Shown piece by piece: positions 5,991 through 13,610 of a stretch of DNA of 13,672 nucleotides. Each line of letters begins with the position of its first letter. Positions within the stretch are counted from its first letter, which is position 1. The position numbers and the translations under genes were made by a program. The stretch is from an uncultured Eubacteriales bacterium (lineage in GTDB: Bacteria; Bacillota; Clostridia; Oscillospirales; Oscillospiraceae), in contig CAJLCS010000044.1 in the NCBI GenBank assembly GCA_905205195.1, forward strand, positions 1 to 13,672, in the 5' to 3' direction. Below the pieces are notes generated by a model. That model had not been told where the DNA came from and did not search any database. It saw nothing but the letters and a program-made list of their open reading frames with translations.

Positions 5991-7208
5991 TTATTTCGCG
6001 GACAGATCCACCTGGCGGCGCAGGATGGTCATGGGCGGCACGGCGAAGGGTAGCGGCAGGTAAAACCGGCTCTGGGGCGTCCGGGGCTGGGCCAGCGGCA
6101 GGCCGTCCGGGTCCGTCATGTTTCCGGCGGTGAAGGACCGGGGGCGGAAATCCGGGCCGACGGCCTCCAGCTCATCCCCTTCGGAGAACTTGTTCCGCAG
6201 GCTACACAGGGCCAGACCCTTTTCGTCGCAGCGCTCCACAATGGCGGCAATCTGCCATTGGCGGATGTACCGGGAATTTTCCGTGTACTGGCCGGGCTGA
6301 CCGTAGTAAAAGCCGGTGGAATAAATCCGGTGGGAGACGTGCTCCACCTCGTCCCGCCAGACCGGGTCCGTCGGCCGTCCGGCGGCCATATCGTCGATGG
6401 CATGACGGTAGGCACCGGTGACGATGGCAGCATAGTAGGCGGATTTGGCCCGGCCCTCGATCTTGATGCAGTCGATGCCGGCGTCCGCCAGGTCCTTCAG
6501 ATGGTCGATGGTGCACATATCCCGGGAATTCATGATGTAGGTGCCCTTTTCGTCCTCAAAAACGGGGAAATATTCGCCGGGGCGTTTTTCCTCCATCAGG
6601 GCGTACTGATAGCGGCAGGGCTGGGCACAGGCGCCCCGGTTGGAGTCCCGGCCGGTCATGTAGTTGCTCAGCAGGCAACGGCCGGAGTAGCTGACGCACA
6701 TGGCGCCGTGGCCGAAGGTTTCAATTTCCAGCTCGTTCGGCGTTTTTTCCCGGATTTCCCGGATCTCCGGCAGGCTCAGTTCCCGGGCCAGCACCACCCG
6801 GCTGGCGCCCAGCTCATACCAGGCCTGGGCGCACTCATAATTGCCGATGGACTGCTGGGTGGAGATGTGGCGCTGGCAGTGGGGGGCGTATTTTCCGGCC
6901 ATGGTGAACGCACCGAGATCCGCCAGAATCAGGGCGTCGGCCCCGGCGTCGTCCAGCTGTTCCAGATAGGCAGGCAGCGCCGCCGCCTCGTCGTTGCGGG
7001 GCATGGTGTTGACGGTGACATGGACCTTGACGCCGTGCTCGTGGGCATAGCGCACCGCCCGGGGCAGCTCCTCCGCCGTGAAATTCCCGGCGAAGGAGCG
7101 CATCCCAAAGCTGGTGCCCGCCAGATAGACGGCGTCGGCGCCGTACAGAACGGCCATTTGCAGCCGCTCCATGTCACCGGCCGGGCTTAAAAGCTCCAGT
7201 TTCTTCAA
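5991..7208 (-). CDS. Peptidase U32 family protein, TrhP-like tRNA hydroxylation protein
   Basis: The 405-residue protein begins MKKLELLSPAGD, the family hallmark, and matches the PROSITE U32 signature in full over 163-181 (E-x-F-x2-G-A-M-C-x4-G-x-C-x-L-S). C171, C178, C194 and C198 are the cysteines expected to hold an iron-sulfur cluster. Characterised relatives (E. coli YegQ/TrhP, B. subtilis YrrN/YrrO) make 5-hydroxyuridine at tRNA position 34 using prephenate; RlhA acts on 23S rRNA. The old collagenase label is not well supported for this subgroup. The start is TTG at 7208: GGAGGAG, inside the end of mltG, lies 8 bases upstream, and no ATG fits the conserved N-terminus. Only 3 bases separate it from mltG. 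B. subtilis keeps mltG (yrrL) near yrrN and yrrO, supporting a YrrO-type assignment. It is the last gene of the operon. Confidence 0.9.
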   Translation of the reverse strand: MKKLELLSPAGDMERLQMAVLYGADAVYLAGTSFGMRSFAGNFTAEELPRAVRYAHEHGVKVHVTVNTMPRNDEAAALPAYLEQLDDAGADALILADLGAFTMAGKYAPHCQRHISTQQSIGNYECAQAWYELGASRVVLARELSLPEIREIREKTPNELEIETFGHGAMCVSYSGRCLLSNYMTGRDSNRGACAQPCRYQYALMEEKRPGEYFPVFEDEKGTYIMNSRDMCTIDHLKDLADAGIDCIKIEGRAKSAYYAAIVTGAYRHAIDDMAAGRPTDPVWRDEVEHVSHRIYSTGFYYGQPGQYTENSRYIRQWQIAAIVERCDEKGLALCSLRNKFSEGDELEAVGPDFRPRSFTAGNMTDPDGLPLAQPRTPQSRFYLPLPFAVPPMTILRRQVDLSAK

Positions 7209-7211
7209 GGC

Positions 7212-8717
7212 TTATTCTCCTCCGATGCTGCTGAGGAACTGCTCGTGCTCTGCGGCGGTTTCCGAGAAATGGTGCGAACCGGTTTCCGGATCCAGCGCAT
7301 AGTAGAAGTAGTTGGTGTCCTCCGGCACCAGCGCGGCGTTCAGGCTGTTCAAGCCGGGGTTGGAAATAGGACCGGCGGGCAGACCGGTGTGCGTGTAGGT
7401 GTTGTAGGGGGAATCCAGCTCCAGATCGGCCTGAGTCAGGGGCTTTGTTTTCCCTTCCGCATCCAGGTTGCCGTCCAGCGCGTATACCAGCGCCGCGTCG
7501 ATGTTCAGGAAGGCGGGGTTATCGCCCCAGCGGTACAGGCGGTTATAAATGACGGAGCAGATCGTGTAGGATTCGCTGATGTCGGCGGCTTCCTTCTCGG
7601 CCAGCGAGGCAATGATGACGGCGTCCCGGATGGAAAGCTGATGATCCCGGATATAGGTTTCATCATGGCCGTTTTCGGCCATCACGGAAGCGAGATGCTC
7701 GTTGAGGGCGGTGAGCCGCTGCTGCATCAGATCAGAGAACCGGTCGTCAAAGTTGCTGAGCATCTTTTCCAGCACCCGCTGGGGATCGTCGTGGGTGTAG
7801 AAGCGGTAGGTGTCGGGGAAGAGGAAGCCCTCCAGGCAGTATTTGCTGCCACGGGTGACGCCGTCCAGGAACCAGTAGCTGTCCAGCTCGCCGTTGGCGG
7901 CGTAATCTTCCAGATCGGCCACGTCGCAGACATCCTTGTCCTCCAGCAGCTGGAAAATCTGCCGGCAGGTGTAGCCCTCGGGGATGACCACGTCCACCTC
8001 TTCCCGGGCTTCGGACTGGCTCCGCATGGAATTGACCAGCGCATTGTAGTCGTAAAGGGTGTTGAGGGTGAAGGTGCCGGTACTGATTTTCTGATCGGCA
8101 TGGGCCAGAGACGCGTAGGCCTTGAACAGGTTGGGGTAGCGGATCAGCCCGGCGTTATGCAGCTTGTCGGTGATGGTATCGATGGTATCGTCGGCGGTGA
8201 TGGTGATGGTGACCTTCTGATCCTCCCGGCCGAAGGCCAGCACATCGGCGGCGCTGACCCAGAGCATCCGCCCCAGCGTCACGCCGATGGCGGCGATGAT
8301 GGCCAGCCACAGCACGGTGGCGAGAATATGGGGAATGCCCAGCAGGCCGTAGCCTTTTTTCTGCTTGGGCCGTTTCTTTTTCATGGGCGGTTCCTCCTTG
8401 GACCCGGCGGGGGGATTTTTGCGGGGCGGGGGCGTACTGCCGCCGTCAAAGGCGGCGTTCAGGTCGTCTCCCTCGCCGAAGGTGTCCCGGTACTCCTCGT
8501 CGTGGAACAGCTCCGGCTCCGGTTCCGGCTGAACCGGGTCGGCGGCTTCCTCCCGGAGGGTTTCCGTGATGATCTCGTCCACCTCGGCGTCGGAGGGATG
8601 GGACAGTCCGGCGGCGTAGATGGCGGCTTCGTCCGGGGTGATTTCGTCGCCCAGCTGAGGATCGTGGAGCAGATCGCTTTGCAGCTCCTGATCGTTGTGT
8701 TGCTTTTTTTCGTCCAT
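7212..8717 (-). CDS. mltG: Endolytic murein transglycosylase MltG
   Basis: The protein has 501 residues. An acidic cytoplasmic region (1-110) and a basic stretch KKKRPKQKKG (113-122) precede one membrane helix (about 126-150), giving an N-in, C-out topology. The YceG/MltG domain follows, with a LysM-like part (about 168-225) and the catalytic part. The catalytic glutamate is expected at E374 in ASLAEKEA (370-377); further conserved blocks are VIYNRL (389-394) and THTGLPAGPISNPG (442-455). MltG cuts nascent glycan strands at the membrane and limits chain length. The N-terminal cytoplasmic region is longer than in E. coli, common in Bacillota, with two proline-rich patches (62-67, 96-103). The ATG at 8717 has AGGAGG 7 bases upstream. 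It sits 14 bases after the DJ-1-like gene. Confidence 0.95.
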   Translation of the reverse strand: MDEKKQHNDQELQSDLLHDPQLGDEITPDEAAIYAAGLSHPSDAEVDEIITETLREEAADPVQPEPEPELFHDEEYRDTFGEGDDLNAAFDGGSTPPPRKNPPAGSKEEPPMKKKRPKQKKGYGLLGIPHILATVLWLAIIAAIGVTLGRMLWVSAADVLAFGREDQKVTITITADDTIDTITDKLHNAGLIRYPNLFKAYASLAHADQKISTGTFTLNTLYDYNALVNSMRSQSEAREEVDVVIPEGYTCRQIFQLLEDKDVCDVADLEDYAANGELDSYWFLDGVTRGSKYCLEGFLFPDTYRFYTHDDPQRVLEKMLSNFDDRFSDLMQQRLTALNEHLASVMAENGHDETYIRDHQLSIRDAVIIASLAEKEAADISESYTICSVIYNRLYRWGDNPAFLNIDAALVYALDGNLDAEGKTKPLTQADLELDSPYNTYTHTGLPAGPISNPGLNSLNAALVPEDTNYFYYALDPETGSHHFSETAAEHEQFLSSIGGE

Positions 8718-8731
8718 GTCTGTTCCTCCTG

Positions 8732-9274
8732 TCAGCGGATCACGATCTGCCGGGCCACGGCCTCGGCAGCTTCCCGGCCCTTCAGCGCCTCTACCAGCGC
8801 CAGACCGAAGGCCACGGCGCAGCCGGCAGAGGTGCCGGTGATGAGACGGCCGTCCCGGACCACGGCGGCATCGGGCACCATCACGGCGCCGCCCATGCCG
8901 TTTTCACAGCCGGGGTAGCAGGTGGCCCGCTTTCCCTCCGTGATGCCCAGATCCGCCAGCACCGTCGGTCCGGCGCAGATGGCGGCGACCCATTTTCCAT
9001 TTTTCCATGCAAAGCGCAGGGCGTCCAGCGCGGCGGGGCAGGCCCGGGCGGAGGCCACGCCGCCCTTGCCGCCGGGCAGGACGATCATATCCAGATCCGT
9101 GGGATCCAGCTGGCCCACGGTGATGTCGGCCTCCACGGCGATGCCGTGGCTGCCCCGGACGGTTTTTCCGTCCAGACCGGTGGTCAGCACGGGAATCCCG
9201 GCCCGCCGCAGCAGATCCAGCGGCGCAATGGCCTCGGTTTCTTCAAATCCGGTGCCCAAAAGCAGATAAACCAT
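8732..9274 (-). CDS. DJ-1/PfpI family protein
   Basis: This 180-residue, single-domain protein is full length for the DJ-1 subfamily. E14 in GFEETEA matches Glu18 of human DJ-1, and C100 in AAICAGPT is the nucleophilic-elbow cysteine. LPGGKGG (66-72) and TGTSAG near the C-terminus are further family blocks. The region equivalent to human His126 reads CYPGC, so that histidine is replaced by Tyr, as in some bacterial relatives. Members act as cysteine-based stress proteins; glyoxalase or deglycase activity has been reported and debated, so I do not assign a reaction. The ATG at 9274 has GGAGG 7 bases upstream, within the end of tmk, and only 2 bases separate the two genes, so it is coupled to tmk. 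Confidence 0.92.
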   Translation of the reverse strand: MVYLLLGTGFEETEAIAPLDLLRRAGIPVLTTGLDGKTVRGSHGIAVEADITVGQLDPTDLDMIVLPGGKGGVASARACPAALDALRFAWKNGKWVAAICAGPTVLADLGITEGKRATCYPGCENGMGGAVMVPDAAVVRDGRLITGTSAGCAVAFGLALVEALKGREAAEAVARQIVIR

Positions 9275-9276
9275 GA

Positions 9277-9948
9277 TTATTCCTCCAAACAGCGTTGTAC
9301 CAGTCTGTAAATTTCCTGATGGATTTCCTCCGGCGTCCGCAGACGGTCACCCTGCACACACTGCACCACCTGCCAGCCGTAGTAGGCGGCGGCGGCCCGG
9401 CCGGTTTCCCGGCAGTGGGCAAGATAGGCGGTGTCCTGCTCGTGAATGTCCGCATGGGTGTTGGTGGCGGCCTCCCGGCCTCGCAGCAGCAGCGTGGTCA
9501 TTTCGGTGGGAACGTCCAGATAGATCACCAGATCCGGCCGGGGCAGCCCCAGACGGCGGTACTCAAAGTCCTCGAGCCAGCGCAGAAATTCCCCCTGCTC
9601 CGCCAGCGGCATTTTGGAGGCCTGATGGACGGCGTTGGAGGTGGTGTACCGGTCGGAAAGCACCAGTCCGCCGGATTCGTACCAGCTGCCCCAGACCTTT
9701 TTGTAGGAGGCGTACCGGTCCACGGCAAAAAAGGTGGAGGCGGCATAGGCGTTGACGTCCGACGGATGGCTGCCGAATTCACCGCCCAGATACATCCGGA
9801 TCAGGGCGGAGCTTGGCTCGGCATACTGGGGAAACACCAGCTTTTCAAATTGCCGGTTGTCCCGGGTCAGATGCTCGGTCAGCAGACGGAACTGGGTGGA
9901 TTTTCCGGAGCCGTCGGTGCCCTCCAGTACGATTAGCTTGCCCATCAT
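9277..9948 (-). CDS. tmk: Thymidylate kinase (divergent type)
   Basis: The 223-residue protein phosphorylates dTMP to dTDP with ATP. The P-loop is GTDGSGKST (10-18), the DRY motif is at 99-101 (LSDRYTTSN) and the YLDV strand is at 143-146. The bacterial TREPGG motif after the first helix is absent; instead the protein has KLVFPQY (36-42), closer to the F-P version of eukaryotic and some archaeal enzymes. Deoxynucleoside kinase is an alternative reading. I chose the ATG at 9948 because AAGGAGG lies 10 bases upstream; the ATG at 9945 is possible and farther from it. A longer open frame upstream to 10200 is not translated because it runs through the leader and promoter. It is the first gene of the tmk, DJ-1, mltG, U32 operon and is divergent from the helicase operon carrying thyA. 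Confidence 0.85.
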   Translation of the reverse strand: MMGKLIVLEGTDGSGKSTQFRLLTEHLTRDNRQFEKLVFPQYAEPSSALIRMYLGGEFGSHPSDVNAYAASTFFAVDRYASYKKVWGSWYESGGLVLSDRYTTSNAVHQASKMPLAEQGEFLRWLEDFEYRRLGLPRPDLVIYLDVPTEMTTLLLRGREAATNTHADIHEQDTAYLAHCRETGRAAAAYYGWQVVQCVQGDRLRTPEEIHQEIYRLVQRCLEE

Positions 9949-9970
9949 GGCGGCGATTCCTCCTTCGATG

Positions 9971-10016
9971 CGTTTCTTTGCGGGAAAGAAACGGCGGCAT
10001 TCCGATAAATCGGAAT
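9971..10016 (-). promoter_or_regulatory. Structured leader of the tmk operon (two perfect inverted repeats)
   Basis: Between the promoter and the tmk ribosome site, the leader holds ATTCCGAT-aa-ATCGGAAT (9999-10016), an 18-base perfect dyad starting a few bases after the expected transcription start. It also holds CGTTTCTTT-gcggg-AAAGAAACG (9971-9993), a perfect 9-bp hairpin ending 5 bases before AAGGAGG. The first looks like a repressor operator; the second could modulate ribosome access. Neither has a T-run, so attenuation is unlikely. Confidence 0.5.
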
Positions 10017-10026
10017 ATTCCTTACC

Positions 10027-10055
10027 AATATACCATAAATTCCGCCGATTGTCCA
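10027..10055 (-). promoter_or_regulatory. Promoter of the tmk-mltG-U32 operon
   Basis: On the minus strand TGGACA (10055-10050) and TATATT (10032-10027) are spaced by 17 bases, with TGG before the -10 as an extended element. The predicted start is near 10020, leaving a leader of about 72 bases. Confidence 0.75.
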
Positions 10056-10115
10056 CCTTCCGCAGGTCCGGATTTCTTAATTTTTGTTTTCCGGCTAAAA
10101 AAGTCGGCCGCATAG

Positions 10116-10144
10116 TTGAAACTTCCGGCAAAAGCTGATAAAAT
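10116..10144 (+). promoter_or_regulatory. Promoter of the helicase-dprA-thyA-folA operon
   Basis: TTGAAA (10116-10121) and TAAAAT (10139-10144) are separated by 17 bases, with a predicted start near 10151 and a leader of about 28 bases. The two divergent promoters are about 60 bases apart at their -35 elements; the A/T-rich bases 10077-10101 lie between them. Confidence 0.75.
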
Positions 10145-10178
10145 AAACCGCAGCAGTATAGAAAAGGACGACGAAACA

Positions 10179-11369
10179 ATGGAAGAAAGCAATATTGCAT
10201 TTTCGGATCTCGGATTGTCTCCGGCCATGCTCAAGGCGCTGGAACAGAAGGGCTACGGCTACCCCACCACCGTGCAGCAGGAGGCCATTCCGCCGCTGCT
10301 GGCGTGGAAGGACGTGATCGCCAAGGCCCCCACCGGCACGGGCAAGACCTTTGCCTTCGGCATTCCCATGATCGAACACGCAGACCCCGACAACGAAGAG
10401 GTGCAGGGCCTGATTCTGGCGCCCACCCGGGAGCTGGCCATTCAGATCGGCGACGAGCTGCGGGGGCTGCTGACCTACTATCAGGGCATCCGCGTGGCGG
10501 TGCTTTACGGCGGCGCCGGTCTGGTAGGGCAGGCCAAACAGCTTGAAAAAAAGCCCCAGATCGTGGTGGCCACGCCGGGGCGGCTGATGGACCACTACAA
10601 CCGGAAGAATATCCGGCTGGACAAGGTGCAGACCGTGGTGCTGGACGAAGCGGACCGGATGCTGGACATGGGCTTTTTCAAGGACGTGACCCGGATCCTG
10701 GACAAGCTGAAAAACCGGCGAAATCTGGGTCTGTTCTCGGCTACCATTTCCCAGGAGGTCATGACGGTTTCCTGGATGTACCAGCGGGACGAGGTGGAAA
10801 TCACCGTGGAGCCGAAGAAAGAGGACCGGCCGGATATCGACCAGTATTCCATCACCGTGTCTCCCCTTCAGAAGGCCGAGGCTACCCTCCGGCTCATCCG
10901 GGGGCAGGGCTTTGAGCGGGTGATGATTTTCTGCAACACCAAGCATATGTGCCAGCGGCTCAGCGACGAATTCCAGCGGGCCGGGCTGGACTGCGACTGC
11001 ATCCACGGCGACGTGCGCCAGAGCCAGCGGGAAAAGACCATGCAGCGCTACCGGGAGGGCAAGCTGCCGGTGCTGATTGCCACGGACGTGGCATCCCGGG
11101 GCATCGACGTGGACGACGTGGACTGCGTCATCAATTTCGACATCCCGGAGGAAAACGAATACTACGTCCACCGCATCGGCCGTACCGGCCGGGCCAAACG
11201 GAAGGGCGCGGCCTACTCCGTCGTCAGCAACTTCCCGGAGAAGGCCAAGCTGGACGAAATCGCCAAGTATTCCAACTATCGGATTACGCCCATGGTGCTG
11301 GGTGAGGACGGGTCGCTGACGGAGGAAGAAGTCAAGGCGCCGGCGCCGGTCCGCAAGCGGTTCCGTTGA
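10179..11369 (+). CDS. DEAD-box RNA helicase
   Basis: The 396-residue protein is the bare two-domain DEAD-box core. The Q motif is YPTTVQQEAIP (28-38), motif I APTGTGKT (50-57), Ia PTRELA (82-87), Ib TPGR (132-135), motif II DEAD (156-159), motif III SAT (187-189), IV IFCNTK (250-255), V ATDVASRGID (301-310) and VI HRIGRTGR (331-338). It should unwind short RNA duplexes with ATP in ribosome assembly or mRNA turnover. The C-terminal tail is short and ends APVRKRFR; there is no RGG region or DbpA-type RNA-binding domain, so a CshA or DbpA label is not justified. The ATG at 10179 has AAAGGA 10 bases upstream. The longer frame to 10116 starts inside the promoter and is rejected. Its TGA overlaps the next start as TTGA. 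It leads the operon. Confidence 0.93.
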   Translation: MEESNIAFSDLGLSPAMLKALEQKGYGYPTTVQQEAIPPLLAWKDVIAKAPTGTGKTFAFGIPMIEHADPDNEEVQGLILAPTRELAIQIGDELRGLLTYYQGIRVAVLYGGAGLVGQAKQLEKKPQIVVATPGRLMDHYNRKNIRLDKVQTVVLDEADRMLDMGFFKDVTRILDKLKNRRNLGLFSATISQEVMTVSWMYQRDEVEITVEPKKEDRPDIDQYSITVSPLQKAEATLRLIRGQGFERVMIFCNTKHMCQRLSDEFQRAGLDCDCIHGDVRQSQREKTMQRYREGKLPVLIATDVASRGIDVDDVDCVINFDIPEENEYYVHRIGRTGRAKRKGAAYSVVSNFPEKAKLDEIAKYSNYRITPMVLGEDGSLTEEEVKAPAPVRKRFR

Positions 11370-12289
11370 ACGCCCGGGAGCGGGGCTTCCTGCTGCTGAC
11401 CGGGTTTCTGGGAAATCCGGACCGGCGGGTGCTGACCACCGCCCAGCTGCGGGAGCTGAGCCGCCGGGTGACGGCGGCGGAGGTCCCGGCGGAGGACCGG
11501 CAGCTGATGCCGTCGGACCTGCGGGAGCTGGGCTACGGAGCGGACATGGCGGCGCGGATTGCGGGCCTTCTGTCCGAGGAGGCGCTGCTGGATCACTATC
11601 TGACCCGGGGCAGGTGGGCTGGCTGCGTGCCCGTGACCCGGGTCAGCCGGGGCTATCCGGCTGCGGTGCGGCGGCGTCTCGGCCCCGATGCGCCGGGCTG
11701 CCTGTGGCTCCGGGGGGACCCGGCGCTGCTGGAAGGCGAGATGATCGGCGTGGTGGGCAGTCGGGACCTTTTCCCGGTGAACCGGGACTTTGCGGCGGAG
11801 GCCGGGCGGCAGATTGCCCGGCAGCACCGGACGCTGGTGTCCGGCAATGCCCGGGGGGCGGACCGGACGGCCCAGGAGGCCTGCCTGCGCGCCGGCGGCA
11901 CGCTGGTGTGTGTGGTGGCCGACGAGCTGGAGCGGAAGCCCCTGCGGCAGAACGTGCTGTATCTCAGCGAGGACGGCTTCGATCTGCCGTTTTCGGCACC
12001 CCGGGCCATCAGCCGCAACCGGGTGATCCATACCCTGCCGGAGGCGGTGCTGGTGGCCCAGTGTACGCTGGACAAGGGCGGCACCTGGAGCGGCACCACG
12101 AAGAATTTGCAGGCCGGTTGGACACCGGTTTTTTGCTATGACGATTGGAGCGAGGCAGCCCGGCAGCTGGAGGGGCGGGGAGCGGAACTGATTTCCGCCG
12201 ACCGGCTGTCGGACCTGTCCACGCTGCCCAAGGCCCCGGGCAGCCTGTTTGACGGCGCGGGGTTCGACGATGAGGAGGAACGGCCATGA
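11366..12289 (+). CDS. DprA-like (SMF family) protein
   Basis: The 307-residue protein has a helical N-terminal part (1-90) and a DprA/SMF Rossmann domain: WLRGDPALL (114-122), GVVGSR (128-133), VSGNARGAD (158-166) and SRNRVI (216-221), with SGTT (242-245) near the usual SGSL position. In competence, DprA loads RecA on incoming DNA. This copy lacks the C-terminal winged-helix domain and has no comF, comE or topA neighbour, so it may be a paralogue with another role, such as nucleotide or nucleic acid sensing. The start is TTG at 11366, overlapping the helicase stop by 4 bases. No ribosome-binding site is visible before it, so translation probably depends on termination-reinitiation. Its own TGA overlaps the thyA ATG. 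Confidence 0.8.
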   Translation: MNARERGFLLLTGFLGNPDRRVLTTAQLRELSRRVTAAEVPAEDRQLMPSDLRELGYGADMAARIAGLLSEEALLDHYLTRGRWAGCVPVTRVSRGYPAAVRRRLGPDAPGCLWLRGDPALLEGEMIGVVGSRDLFPVNRDFAAEAGRQIARQHRTLVSGNARGADRTAQEACLRAGGTLVCVVADELERKPLRQNVLYLSEDGFDLPFSAPRAISRNRVIHTLPEAVLVAQCTLDKGGTWSGTTKNLQAGWTPVFCYDDWSEAARQLEGRGAELISADRLSDLSTLPKAPGSLFDGAGFDDEEERP

Positions 12290-13116
12290 GCAAGGCGGAC
12301 GAACTGTACCGGGCAACCTGCCTGGATATTCTGGAAAACGGCGTTTCCGACGAGGGCCTGGAGGTGCGCCCCCACTGGGCCGACGGAACCCCTGCCCATA
12401 CCATCAAGAAATTTGGCGTGGTCAACCGGTACGACCTGCGGGAGGAATTTCCCATCATGACGCTGCGGCGGACCTACTGGAAATCCGCCGTGGACGAGCT
12501 GCTGTGGATCTGGCAGAAGAAATCCAACCGGATTGCCGATCTGGGCAGCCATGTGTGGGACGAATGGGCCGGTCCGGACGGTACCATCGGCAAGGCCTAC
12601 GGTTATCAGCTGGGCATCAAGCACCAATACCCGGAGGGGATGTTCGATCAGGTGGACCGGGTGCTGTATGACCTGAAGCACAACCCGGCATCCCGGCGCA
12701 TTCTGACCAATCTCTATAATTTTGAAGACCTACATGAAATGAACCTGTATCCCTGCGCCTATTCCATGACCTTCAATGTGTCGGGGCATACCCTCAACGC
12801 CATCCTCAACCAGCGCAGCCAGGATATGCTCACCGCCAACAACTGGAATGTCTGCCAGTACGCGGTGCTGGTCCACATGATGGCCCAGGTGTCCGGCCTG
12901 GAGGCGGGAGAGCTGGTCCACGTCATTGCCGACTGCCACATTTACGACCGGCACATCCCGGCGGTGAAGGCCATGCTGGAGCGGGAGGGCTACCCGGCGC
13001 CCACTTTCCGGATGGACCCGACGGTGACGGATTTTTATGCGTTTACCAAGGATTCTTTCCGGATGGAGAACTATCGTTACCATCCCTTTGACTTTGAAAT
13101 TCCCATGGCGATCTGA
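12286..13116 (+). CDS. thyA: Thymidylate synthase
   Basis: The 276-residue protein converts dUMP to dTMP using methylene-tetrahydrofolate. C157 in LYPCAYSM is the nucleophile. SRRI (137-140) holds the phosphate-binding arginines, RSQD (177-180) the dUMP-binding serine and aspartate, HIYDRH the C-terminal His/Tyr site, and the chain ends PMAI like other ThyA proteins. Compared with E. coli, the residue after the catalytic Cys is Ala rather than His147, YGYQLG replaces YGKQWR, and the GLPFN loop reads TANNWN. It is full length and has all core residues, so it should be active. AGGAGG lies 7 bases before the ATG at 12286, which overlaps the previous stop as ATGA. folA follows after 10 bases, so the dihydrofolate it releases can be recycled at once. 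Confidence 0.94.
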   Translation: MSKADELYRATCLDILENGVSDEGLEVRPHWADGTPAHTIKKFGVVNRYDLREEFPIMTLRRTYWKSAVDELLWIWQKKSNRIADLGSHVWDEWAGPDGTIGKAYGYQLGIKHQYPEGMFDQVDRVLYDLKHNPASRRILTNLYNFEDLHEMNLYPCAYSMTFNVSGHTLNAILNQRSQDMLTANNWNVCQYAVLVHMMAQVSGLEAGELVHVIADCHIYDRHIPAVKAMLEREGYPAPTFRMDPTVTDFYAFTKDSFRMENYRYHPFDFEIPMAI

Positions 13117-13126
13117 GAGGTGCGGT

Positions 13127-13603
13127 ATGATTCTGATTGCGGCGGTTTATGACGATTGGGGACTGGGCCGGGACGGCACCCAGCCGGTGGCGCTGTCGGC
13201 GGACCGGAAATTCTTCCGGGAAACCACCCGGGGCGCGGCGGTGATTGTGGGCCGCCGGACAATGGCGGATTTTCCCGGCGGCAGGCCGCTGCCCGGCCGG
13301 AAGAACTTTGTCCTGAGCCGCACCGCGGAGGTGCCGGGGGCGGTGGTATGCCGCAGTCCGGCGGAAGCGGCGCAGCAGGCGGCCGGGGAGGACCGGGTGT
13401 TTGTCATCGGCGGCGGCAGCGTGTACCGGCAGATGCTGCCCTACTGCGACACCGCCTATGTGACGAAGGTCCATGTGACTGTCCCCTGCGACACCTGGCT
13501 GCCGGATCTGGACGCAGACCCCGGCTGGCGCCTGTGCGGCGTGATGCAGCAGGGGGAAGAAAACGGCATTGCCTATGAAATGTGCCGCTACGAACGAATC
13601 TGA
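13127..13603 (+). CDS. folA: Dihydrofolate reductase
   Basis: The 158-residue protein has the usual bacterial DHFR length and reduces dihydrofolate to tetrahydrofolate with NADPH. Visible family blocks are AAVYDDWGLGRDG (5-17, the Met20-loop region), D26 in SADRKFF (equivalent to E. coli Asp27), VGRRTM in the cofactor site, PLPGRKNFVLSR, and FVIGGGSVYRQMLPYCD, the glycine-rich NADPH stretch. The ATG at 13127 is preceded by GAGAGG 6 bases upstream; an in-frame start at 13037 lies within thyA and is rejected. It is the last gene of the operon, and a hairpin follows the stop by 7 bases. The leader, loop and length all look normal; I see nothing that marks a plasmid-type trimethoprim-resistant Dfr. 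Confidence 0.94.
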   Translation: MILIAAVYDDWGLGRDGTQPVALSADRKFFRETTRGAAVIVGRRTMADFPGGRPLPGRKNFVLSRTAEVPGAVVCRSPAEAAQQAAGEDRVFVIGGGSVYRQMLPYCDTAYVTKVHVTVPCDTWLPDLDADPGWRLCGVMQQGEENGIAYEMCRYERI

Positions 13604-13610
13604 AAAAACG

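Noticed and set aside
5743..6063. Two overlapping plus-strand ORFs in the GH39-U32 intergenic region
   Set aside because: They have no ribosome-binding site, run through five hairpins and into the U32 gene, and their composition is that of translated repeats.
7245..8918. 557-codon plus-strand ORF antisense to mltG
   Set aside because: It is the shadow of a clearly real gene; high GC favours long antisense frames, and the translation is a Gly/Val-rich string with no domain.
10116..10178. Upstream extension of the helicase (and the mirror extension of tmk to 10200)
   Set aside because: Both extensions run through well-formed promoters, and the DEAD-box and P-loop N-termini begin naturally at the downstream ATGs with ribosome sites.
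9949..10178. Possible riboswitch or T-box between the divergent operons
   Set aside because: No folate, THF or T-box sequence signature is seen; the leaders are short (about 72 and 28 bases) and lack an attenuator T-run.
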